From NCBI GenBank assembly GCA_030599515.1, contig JAUVNV010000189.1:1-5048 (forward strand): a stretch of DNA of 5,048 bases. Direction: 5' to 3'. This document shows positions 1 through 5,048 of the stretch, piece by piece. The DNA comes from Acidimicrobiia bacterium (GTDB lineage Bacteria > Actinomycetota > Acidimicrobiia > Spongiisociales > UBA5794). The position numbers were made by a program, and so were the translations under genes. Below the pieces are notes generated by a model that saw only the letters and a program-made list of their open reading frames with translations, searched no databases and had not been told where the DNA came from. Numbering within the stretch: position 1 is the first letter of the stretch; every line of letters starts with the position of its first letter.

Positions 1-13
1 GCTCTTCCGATCT
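1..13 (+). other. Probable residual Illumina adapter sequence
   Basis: The first 13 bases, gctcttccgatct, are identical to the 3' end of the standard Illumina TruSeq adapter. They sit exactly at the contig end, where untrimmed adapter would remain. The conserved protein sequence picks up from base 15 on (FGRGQPVIYYGDE). The residues encoded before it (SSDL) are therefore unlikely to be real. A chance 13-base match at the very end is improbable. Confidence 0.88.
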
Positions 14-3000
14 CTTCGGGCGGGGCCAGCCCGTCATCTACTACGGCGACGAACAGGGCTTCACCGGCGACGGCGGCGACAAGCTGGCCCGCCAGGACAT
101 GTTCGCCAATGCCGTGCCGGATTACGCCGACGATGACCTCATCGGCACCGACGCCACGACGAGCGACAACAACTTCGACCCGACCCATCCGATCTATCAG
201 GCGCTCGCCGACTACGGGAGTCTGTACACGGCGCACCAGGCGCTGCGCACCGGTGCGCAGATCCACCGGGCCTCATCGGCAGGACCCGGGGTCTACGCCT
301 TCTCCCGGATCGACCGGGATGAGAAGATCGAGTATCTCGTTGCCTTCAACAACGCCAAGACCGAACAGACGGTGACTGTGCCGACCTACTACGGAGCGGG
401 CGACCAGTTCGATCTCATCATCAGAGAGGGGGCGGCGACGGCGACACTCGTCACCGAGGCGGCTGGCGACGTGTCCATGACCGTCGCACCGCTCGGTCTC
501 GCCGTCTACAAGGCCGTCGATCCGATCCCCGTGTCCACCGAAACGCCGGGCATCGCCATCACCAACCTGAGCAACGACCAGGAAGTGACCCTCGAGGTGG
601 AGAACCTCGATGGCCACGATGTGGTGCCGCGAGTCGAGGTCGTGGCGGACGTCAGCAGCGACACGTTCGTCGAGGTGACCTTCGCGGGCAGCGTGAACGG
701 CGACGCCTACGAACCGATCGGCACCGACGACAACGCCCCGTACCGCATCTTCTACGACGCCACCGGCCTCCCTGATGGGGCGACCGTGTCGTTCAAGGCG
801 ATCGTCGACGACCTGTCGGGGAACCTCAACGCCGACAAGGTCACGGACGTGTTGCCGGTCATCCAGGTCCCGCAGCCGCCTGTCGGAGGTGGGGAGCCAT
901 ACGCCGTGATCCATTACCTGCGAACCGACGGCGACTACGGCGACCACACCACCGGCGACTACAACGACTACTGGGGCCTCCACCTGTGGGGCGACATCGA
1001 CGAGACGATCGAATGGACGAACCCGAAGCCGTTCCTCGGTGAGGATGAGTACGGACGCTTCGCATGGGTGAAGCTGAACCCCGACGCCTCCGACGTCGGG
1101 TTCATCGTCCATCGCGGCGATTCGAAGGACGGCACCGACGCCGACCGCTTCTTCAACCCGGCCGCCACTCCCGAGATCTGGCTCCGCCAGGACGACGCGA
1201 CGACGTACACCAACCAGGCCGATGCCCAGGGATACGTGACGATCCGGTACCACCGCGACGACGGTGACTACGGAGACCCGGCTTCCCCGGACTACAACGA
1301 CTACTGGGGCTTGCACCTCTGGGGCGATGCCATCGACGCCTCCGAGGGCACCGGCTGGACATCACCGAAGCCGCCGACGGGTATCGACGACTACGGCGCG
1401 TTCTGGCAGGTCCAGATTGTCGACTCCTCCCTGCCGGTCAACTTCATCATCCACCGGGGCGACAGCAAGGATCCGGGTCCGGACGAGAGCTTCATCCCCG
1501 AGGACGTACCGACCGTGTGGAAGCAGTCCGGCGACGAGGAGATCTACCGGTCCCGCGGCGCCGCCGAGGACTTCGCCACCATCCACTACCACCGTACCGA
1601 CGGCGACTACGGCGACAACACGAGCCCCGACTACAACGACTTCTGGGGAATGCACGTCTGGACCGGGGCCCTCAACCCCAACCCCTCGTGGCAGGAACCG
1701 GTGCGGTGGGAGGAACTCGACATCTTCGGACCGGTGTTCAACGTCGATCTGGTCGATGGTGCCTCCGAGTTGGCGTACATCCTCCACCGAGGCGACACCA
1801 AGGACCCGGGCGATGACCAGTTCCTTCAGCTCGGAGTCGACGGCTACGAGGTGTGGCAGCTGCAGGACGCCGATCCCGCTGATCCCTACCTCCTGCCGAT
1901 CCTCACCGGCGGAATCATCAGCAAGGGCAACCTCGCAGAGCAGCAAGCCCATTGGGTGAGCGAGGACACGATCGTGTGGGCCGCTGCCACCGATCCGTCT
2001 GCCGCGTACCGCCTCCACTGGTCTGCCGACGGCTCGCTCGTGTTGACCGACGAGGGCGTTGCGGGTGGCGACTCCATCGCGGTCGCTCCGTCGGGCACCT
2101 ACTCCGAGCCCTCCGGTGTGGAAGGATTCAGCCACCTCGAAGGCCTCCCCACGTTGCGGATCGGCTCCGGTGACCTGGGGCTGATCCAAGGGATCCTCAA
2201 GGGGCAGGTCGCTGTGGCGGCCACGAACGCAGACGACATCCGTATCGATGCGACAGGGCTCCAGATTCCCGGAGTGTTGGACGACCTCTACGGCTTCGAT
2301 GGGGATCTCGGCGTCGTGTGGGAAGGTTCGACACCCACGTTGCGACTCTGGGCACCTACGGCCCGCGACGTGACCCTGATCCTGTTCGACGACGCCGACC
2401 CGGCAACGACGGGCACCGCGCATGAGATGACCCGTGACGATGCGACCGGGACATGGTCCGTCACCGGGGATTCATCCTGGGACCGCAGCTACTACCTGTA
2501 CGAGATCGAGGTCTACGCACCGACGACCGGGCAGGTCGAGGTGAATCTCGTCACCGACCCCTACTCGTTGTCGCTGTCGATGAACAGCGTTCGTACCCAG
2601 ATCGTCGATCTGGCCGATGCGTCGCTGGCGCCCGCCGGTTGGGCCGCAACGGAGAAACCGTCGCTCGTCAATCCTGAGGACATCGCGATCTACGAGCTGC
2701 ACGTGCGCGACTTCTCGGCGAGCGACCCCACCGTATCTGAGGAACTCAGGGGCACGTTCAAGGCGTTCACCGTCGACGGCTCCCAGGGGATGAGCCACCT
2801 GGCCGATCTGGCCGACGCGGGCCTCAGCCACATCCACCTGCTGCCGACGTTCGACATCGCCACGATCAACGAGAACAAGGCGGAATGGCAGGCACCAGAC
2901 CATGGGGAACTGGCCACGTATCCACCAGACTCGGAACAGCAGCAGGCCGCGGTCGAGGCAACCGCCGACCTCGACGGCTTCAACTGGGGCTACGACCCGC

Positions 3001-4892
3001 TCCACTACACGACGCCGGAGGGCAGCTACTCGACCGATCCGGACGGCGCTGTGAGGGTCGTCGAATTCCGCGAGATGGTGCAGTCGCTCAACGGCACCGG
3101 GCTTCGCGTGGTGCTCGACGTCGTGTACAACCACACGAACGCATCCGGCCAGGCGGAGAACTCGGTGCTCGACCGGATCGTCCCGGGCTACTACCACCGA
3201 CTCGACGACAAGGGCGCCGTCGCGACGTCGACGTGTTGTGCGAACACGGCGACCGAGCATCAGATGATGCAGAAGCTGATGGTCGACTCCGTCGTCACGT
3301 GGGCGAAGCACTACAAGGTCGACGGATTCCGATTCGACCTGATGGGACACCACTCGAAGCAGAACATGCTCGACGTCCGTGCCGCGCTCGACACCCTCAC
3401 CCTTGAAGAGAACGGTGTCGACGGTTCGTCGATCTATCTCTACGGCGAAGGCTGGAACTTCGGGGAGGTTGCGGACGACGTGCGGTTCGAGCAGGCGACG
3501 CAACTCAACATGCGTGACACGGGGATCGGCACGTTCAGCGACCGTCTCCGTGATGCAGTGCGGGGTGGCGGGCCGTTCGACTCCGGCGAGTCGCTGCTGC
3601 TGAACCAGGGATTCATCAACGGCGGCTGGTACGACCCGAACGAGGCCGTGATCGACGCCGGAATCTCGGAGCAGGCCCAGCTCGACGAACTGCTGCTGTC
3701 CGGTGATCAGATCCGGGTCGGTCTCGCCGGCAACCTCGCCGACTACGAGTTCGTCGATCGGAACGGTGACATCGTGACCGGCTGGGACATCGACTACAAC
3801 GGTGCCCCCGCCGGGTACACCGGTGACCCGCAGGAGAACATCGTCTACGTGGCGGCTCACGACAACCAGACGCTGTTCGACATCAGCCAGTACCACAACC
3901 CGGTCGGGACTTCGATGGCCGATCGAGTTCGGGTGCAGAACCTGGGCATCGACTTCACCGTCCTCGCCCAGGGTGTGCCGTTCCTCCATGCCGGCGTGGA
4001 CATGCTGCGTTCGAAGTCGCTGGACCGCGACTCGTTCAACTCCGGAGATTGGTTCAACCGGCTGGACTTCAGCTACCAGGACAACACCTGGGGCGCGGGC
4101 CTGCCGGTTGCCGGGAAGAACCAGGACAACTGGCCGCTCATGCAACCGCTCTTGGCCGATCCGAATCTGAAACCCGACTCAGATGACATAACGGCCGTGA
4201 CGGCCCACGCTCGGGAAATGCTCGAGGTGCGCTCCAGTTCACCGCTGTTCCGTCTCACGACGGAAGCCGAAGTGACGGAGCGAGTCGTGTTCCACAACAC
4301 CGGTCCAGGCCAGATCCCCGGCCTCATCGTGATGAGCATCACCGATACGGCCGGTGAGGACCTCGATCCGATCTACGAAGACGTTGTCGCGCTGTTCAAC
4401 GCTTCGGACGAGGAACAGACCTTCACGATCGGAGCGTTCGCCGGGCGGTCCTTCGATCCGCACCGGGTGCTCGCCGAATCGCAGGATCCGGTGGTCCAGG
4501 GTGCGGCGTACGACAAGGCGTCGGGCACGTTCACGATCCCACCGCGAACCACGGCGGTCTTCACCGATGACGTGACCCCGCCCGACGTCCGGGCGGGTGC
4601 TGTCATGGAGAGGGGCGGACCGAGGGTTGCCTGGTTCACGGTGCACTACTCGTGCACCGATGCGGATCCAGATACGACGGTCGTTGCCGACATCAACGGC
4701 GTGCCGGTGGAGAACGGGCAGGAGGTGCGTCTCATCCACCACCCGAGCCGCACCGATCACGTCCAGAAGGGGAATCGACTCGACATCTACGGACAGGAGT
4801 TTCTGCTCACCGTGACCTGTACCGACTCGTCGGGGAACTCCACGACCGTTGAAGTGATCCCGGACTTCCTGCAAGGGCGTGGCATGCTCTAG
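3..4892 (+). CDS. pulA: Bifunctional alpha-amylase/pullulanase (amylopullulanase), 5'-partial
   Basis: This is a starch- and glycogen-degrading enzyme that is probably secreted. An alpha-amylase head (alpha-1,4) is fused to a PulA-type pullulanase (alpha-1,6 debranching). The frame is open from the left edge and stops with TAG at 4890-4892, giving 1,629 codons; residue number equals base position divided by 3. The first four codons include adapter bases. Domains: amylase end 5-173, Ig-like 179-290, three CBM41-like modules 300-627, pullulanase N2 636-760, CBM48 about 769-853, GH13 barrel about 880-1370, DUF3372-like C-domain 1376-1523, Ig-like 1524-1629. The GH13 regions are DVVYNH (1039-1044), GFRFDLMGHH with nucleophile D1112, YGEGW with acid/base E1149, and HDNQT with D1287. 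The ATG at 99 is internal: the 30 or so codons before it encode conserved GH13 sequence (VIYYGDEQGF). Signal peptide, start and most of the amylase barrel lie outside. There is no LPXTG motif or membrane anchor at the C-terminus. The pullulanase assignment is very secure; the fusion is secure but only its right half is visible. Confidence 0.96.
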   Translation, partial: SSDLFGRGQPVIYYGDEQGFTGDGGDKLARQDMFANAVPDYADDDLIGTDATTSDNNFDPTHPIYQALADYGSLYTAHQALRTGAQIHRASSAGPGVYAFSRIDRDEKIEYLVAFNNAKTEQTVTVPTYYGAGDQFDLIIREGAATATLVTEAAGDVSMTVAPLGLAVYKAVDPIPVSTETPGIAITNLSNDQEVTLEVENLDGHDVVPRVEVVADVSSDTFVEVTFAGSVNGDAYEPIGTDDNAPYRIFYDATGLPDGATVSFKAIVDDLSGNLNADKVTDVLPVIQVPQPPVGGGEPYAVIHYLRTDGDYGDHTTGDYNDYWGLHLWGDIDETIEWTNPKPFLGEDEYGRFAWVKLNPDASDVGFIVHRGDSKDGTDADRFFNPAATPEIWLRQDDATTYTNQADAQGYVTIRYHRDDGDYGDPASPDYNDYWGLHLWGDAIDASEGTGWTSPKPPTGIDDYGAFWQVQIVDSSLPVNFIIHRGDSKDPGPDESFIPEDVPTVWKQSGDEEIYRSRGAAEDFATIHYHRTDGDYGDNTSPDYNDFWGMHVWTGALNPNPSWQEPVRWEELDIFGPVFNVDLVDGASELAYILHRGDTKDPGDDQFLQLGVDGYEVWQLQDADPADPYLLPILTGGIISKGNLAEQQAHWVSEDTIVWAAATDPSAAYRLHWSADGSLVLTDEGVAGGDSIAVAPSGTYSEPSGVEGFSHLEGLPTLRIGSGDLGLIQGILKGQVAVAATNADDIRIDATGLQIPGVLDDLYGFDGDLGVVWEGSTPTLRLWAPTARDVTLILFDDADPATTGTAHEMTRDDATGTWSVTGDSSWDRSYYLYEIEVYAPTTGQVEVNLVTDPYSLSLSMNSVRTQIVDLADASLAPAGWAATEKPSLVNPEDIAIYELHVRDFSASDPTVSEELRGTFKAFTVDGSQGMSHLADLADAGLSHIHLLPTFDIATINENKAEWQAPDHGELATYPPDSEQQQAAVEATADLDGFNWGYDPLHYTTPEGSYSTDPDGAVRVVEFREMVQSLNGTGLRVVLDVVYNHTNASGQAENSVLDRIVPGYYHRLDDKGAVATSTCCANTATEHQMMQKLMVDSVVTWAKHYKVDGFRFDLMGHHSKQNMLDVRAALDTLTLEENGVDGSSIYLYGEGWNFGEVADDVRFEQATQLNMRDTGIGTFSDRLRDAVRGGGPFDSGESLLLNQGFINGGWYDPNEAVIDAGISEQAQLDELLLSGDQIRVGLAGNLADYEFVDRNGDIVTGWDIDYNGAPAGYTGDPQENIVYVAAHDNQTLFDISQYHNPVGTSMADRVRVQNLGIDFTVLAQGVPFLHAGVDMLRSKSLDRDSFNSGDWFNRLDFSYQDNTWGAGLPVAGKNQDNWPLMQPLLADPNLKPDSDDITAVTAHAREMLEVRSSSPLFRLTTEAEVTERVVFHNTGPGQIPGLIVMSITDTAGEDLDPIYEDVVALFNASDEEQTFTIGAFAGRSFDPHRVLAESQDPVVQGAAYDKASGTFTIPPRTTAVFTDDVTPPDVRAGAVMERGGPRVAWFTVHYSCTDADPDTTVVADINGVPVENGQEVRLIHHPSRTDHVQKGNRLDIYGQEFLLTVTCTDSSGNSTTVEVIPDFLQGRGML
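14..520 (+). other. C-terminal remnant of GH13 alpha-amylase module
   Basis: The translated stretch RGQPVIYYGDEQGFTGDGGD (about bases 24-83) fits the GH13 segment after conserved region IV, where the family reads roughly RG-P-IYYGDE. It is followed by an ARQDMF motif, a helix-like stretch with repeated Ala and Leu, then beta-strand-rich sequence with AFNNAKTEQTVTVP and GLAVYKA. That pattern fits the last barrel helix and the all-beta C domain of an alpha-amylase. The catalytic Asp, Glu and Asp of this head lie upstream of the window, so its activity cannot be judged. A different GH13 specificity, such as an alpha-glucosidase, is possible, but the C-domain and the fusion context favour amylase. 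Confidence 0.85.
537..870 (+). other. Ig-like spacer domain between the amylase and carbohydrate-binding modules
   Basis: Residues 179-290 start with a PGIAITNLSNDQEVTLEVE-like strand pair. They continue through VEVTFAGSVNG, IGTDDNAPYRIFYDATGLPDG and VSFKAIVDDLSGN. The pattern (strand, 'V-F-V-G', 'IGTD-APY', 'DG-V-FKA-V-D-SGN') resembles bacterial Ig-like or fibronectin-like modules common in secreted glycoside hydrolases. A short Pro/Gly linker (PQPPVGGGEP, about 870-899) separates it from the first CBM41 module. Its role is presumably spacing the two catalytic heads; no catalytic motif is seen. The family name is not certain. Confidence 0.7.
897..1885 (+). repeat. Three tandem CBM41-like starch-binding modules
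   Basis: Three copies of a module of about 111-113 residues begin near 900, 1233 and 1572. Each starts with a strand of the form Y/F-A/V-T/V-I-H/R-Y-x-R-x-DGDYGD, followed by DYND(Y/F)WG(L/M)H(L/V)W. Near its middle each carries (V/I/L)HRG-D-(S/T)-KD, at about 1107-1130, 1449-1472 and 1782-1805. The aromatic pattern and position before a pullulanase match CBM41 (PUD) modules, which bind alpha-glucans through Trp residues. Copies 1 and 2 keep WGD after the second Trp (987 and 1320); copy 3 has WTG there (1659). The 12 bases gactacaacgac are identical in all three copies, but synonymous differences elsewhere show the duplications are not recent. Confidence 0.9.
1908..4570 (+). other. PulA-type pullulanase module (N2, CBM48, GH13 barrel, DUF3372-like)
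   Basis: The N2 region carries AHWVSEDTIVW (about 1947-1979) and IPGVLDDLYGFDG (about 2265-2303). CBM48 carries LRLWAPTA (2340-2363). The barrel opens with IYELHVRDF (2688-2714) and then has the debranching-enzyme signature FNWGYDPLHY (2979-3008) followed by a PEGSY motif. Conserved regions are at 3117-3134 (I), 3327-3353 (II), 3441-3455 (III) and 3858-3872 (IV), with the Asp, Glu, Asp triad at 3336, 3447 and 3861. AVRGGGPFD (3555-3581) and the adjacent Cys pair in CCANTATEH (3234-3260) are typical of Klebsiella-type pullulanases (GH13_13). The C-domain runs from NWPLMQPLL (4128) to the AVFTDD segment near 4570. By family knowledge this module hydrolyses alpha-1,6 bonds in pullulan and limit dextrins. 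Confidence 0.94.
4572..4889 (+). other. C-terminal Ig-like domain with a likely disulphide
   Basis: After the pullulanase C-domain, the sequence restarts at VTPPDVRAGA and forms a roughly 100-residue beta-rich unit. Two Cys sit in matching strand contexts, HYSCTD (Cys at 4653) and TVTCTDSSGNS (Cys at 4818), which suggests an intradomain disulphide. The ending D-SGN-TTVEV is typical of HYR- or Ig-like domains attached to secreted enzymes. The protein ends 8 residues later (FLQGRGML) with no sorting motif, membrane segment or basic tail, so the enzyme is probably released or held only by binding. No function beyond spacing or surface contact can be assigned. Confidence 0.65.
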
Positions 4893-4895
4893 TGG

Positions 4896-4927
4896 TCTGT
4901 CGCGGAAATGGCGCCTGGGTGTCTCCG
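4896..4927 (+). repeat. Left arm of terminal inverted repeat
   Basis: This arm begins tctgtcgcggaaatgg. It matches the reverse complement of the window's last 32 bases at 25 positions, with the mismatches concentrated in its inner half. It starts three bases after the TAG stop codon. Confidence 0.75.
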
Positions 4928-4963
4928 AGGCATCGGCGTCATCTGGCAAGGACGCACAACGAA

Positions 4964-4983
4964 GGCGCAGTCGGGACTGCGTC
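4964..4983 (+). other. Central hairpin of the palindromic tail
   Basis: The bases cgcagtc (4966-4972) and gactgcg (4975-4981) are perfectly complementary around a two-base gap, or six pairs closing a CGGG tetraloop. A G-T and a G-C pair extend the stem outward. Its centre (4973.5) nearly coincides with the centre of the inverted repeat (4972). No T-run follows, so it is not a standard rho-independent terminator, although the folded tail could still slow transcription or protect the 3' end of the mRNA. Confidence 0.6.
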
Positions 4984-4992
4984 GAGGCGGAG

Positions 4993-5010
4993 GACGCCGC
5001 CAGGGGCGTC
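4993..5010 (+). other. Small side hairpin in the tail
   Basis: gacgcc (4993-4998) pairs with ggcgtc (5005-5010) around a six-base loop. Its right part overlaps bases that can also pair with the left arm of the large palindrome, so the two folds would compete. In such GC-rich sequence a six-pair stem is weak evidence alone. Confidence 0.35.
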
Positions 5011-5016
5011 GAGGGC

Positions 5017-5048
5017 CGGAGAGACACGGTGCCCATTTCTGCGACAGA
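5017..5048 (-). repeat. Right arm of terminal inverted repeat
   Basis: Read on the minus strand this arm begins tctgtcgcagaaatgg and differs from the left arm by one base in the first 16. The window ends on the base that pairs with 4896, so the true outer boundary may be one or more bases further right. Confidence 0.75.

Larger units (their letters stand above)
4894..5048. mobile_element. MITE-like palindromic element abutting the stop codon
   Basis: This non-coding tail of about 155 bases is an imperfect inverted repeat. Reading 4896 rightwards against the reverse complement of 5048 leftwards gives 15 of 16 matches in the outermost block and 25 of 32 over the longer block (4896-4927 against 5017-5048). 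With two small bulges, weaker complementarity continues to about 4947 and 4999, and a small hairpin lies at the centre. There is no room for a transposase and no convincing small gene. Terminal inverted repeats plus internal symmetry fit a miniature transposable element. The outer ggtctgtcgc loosely recalls ends of some IS5- or IS6-type elements, but I cannot name a family. The right boundary and any target duplication lie outside. The alternative is a structured 3' untranslated region or a REP-like repeat. Confidence 0.55.

Noticed and set aside
99..101. ATG at 99 as the gene start
   Set aside because: The same frame is open to the left edge and encodes conserved GH13 sequence (IYYGDEQGFTGDGGD) immediately before it, so this is an internal Met.
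897..1885. Tandem DNA repeats or a CRISPR-like array
   Set aside because: The periodicity of about 333-339 bases is in frame and follows protein modules; the DNA copies are diverged and there are no short identical repeats with unique spacers.
2472..4145. A 557-codon open frame on the minus strand, and other long antisense frames at 273-1316, 1362-2423 and 4239-5036
   Set aside because: They lie opposite a strongly conserved enzyme and have low-complexity, Arg/Val/Asp-rich translations with no recognisable motif. Long antisense frames are expected in GC-rich coding sequence.
4964..4983. Rho-independent terminator for the gene
   Set aside because: The hairpin is real but no T-rich run follows (gtcgaggcgg), and it sits at the symmetry centre of a larger palindrome, so it is better explained as part of that element.
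4893..5048. Start of an IS transposase gene on either strand
   Set aside because: The minus-strand frame from 5036 (MGTVSLRPSTPL) and the plus-strand frames show no transposase-like sequence, and both inverted-repeat arms already enclose the region.
4896..5048. Fold-back (chimeric hairpin) assembly artefact
   Set aside because: An artefact would give identical arms. Here about a quarter of the arm positions differ and bulges are present, which fits an old natural palindrome, although read evidence was not available.

Overview
The window is almost entirely one very long, GC-rich, plus-strand gene that is already open at the left edge and stops with TAG at 4890-4892. It encodes the last ~1,625 residues of a secreted-type, two-headed starch enzyme. 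The left edge holds the end of a GH13 alpha-amylase barrel and its C-terminal beta domain. After that come an Ig-like spacer, three tandem CBM41-like alpha-glucan binding modules, and a complete PulA-type pullulanase (N2 domain, CBM48, GH13 catalytic barrel, DUF3372-like C-domain). A second Ig-like domain ends the protein. All the pullulanase catalytic residues I looked for are present. The expected job is extracellular breakdown of starch, glycogen or pullulan: the amylase head cuts alpha-1,4 bonds, the pullulanase head cuts alpha-1,6 branch points, and the CBM41 array holds the polysaccharide.

Layout: 1-13 matches the 3' end of the common Illumina adapter, so it is probably not genomic. 14-~520 is the amylase remnant; ~537-870 Ig-like; ~897-1885 three CBM41 modules; ~1908-4570 pullulanase; 4572-4889 C-terminal Ig-like domain; 4893-5048 non-coding. 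The non-coding tail is an imperfect palindrome. Its outer arms (4896-4911 and 5033-5048) match at 15 of 16 positions, the weaker complementarity continues inward to about 50 nt per arm, and a small hairpin sits at its centre. It looks like a MITE or repeat element starting directly at the stop codon, or a structured 3' region. The sequence ends exactly where the palindrome ends.

Organism: GC-rich codon use and the amylase-pullulanase fusion suggest an Actinomycetota-like bacterium, perhaps an Acidimicrobiia relative. That is inference from memory of the family, not from any search. The protein is rich in Asp and poor in Lys, as expected of a secreted or marine protein. The adapter at one end and a repeat at the other suggest this is a complete short draft or metagenome contig. 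No promoter, ribosome binding site or true start is visible, because the gene begins outside the window. I saw no RNA gene, CRISPR array or second protein gene.
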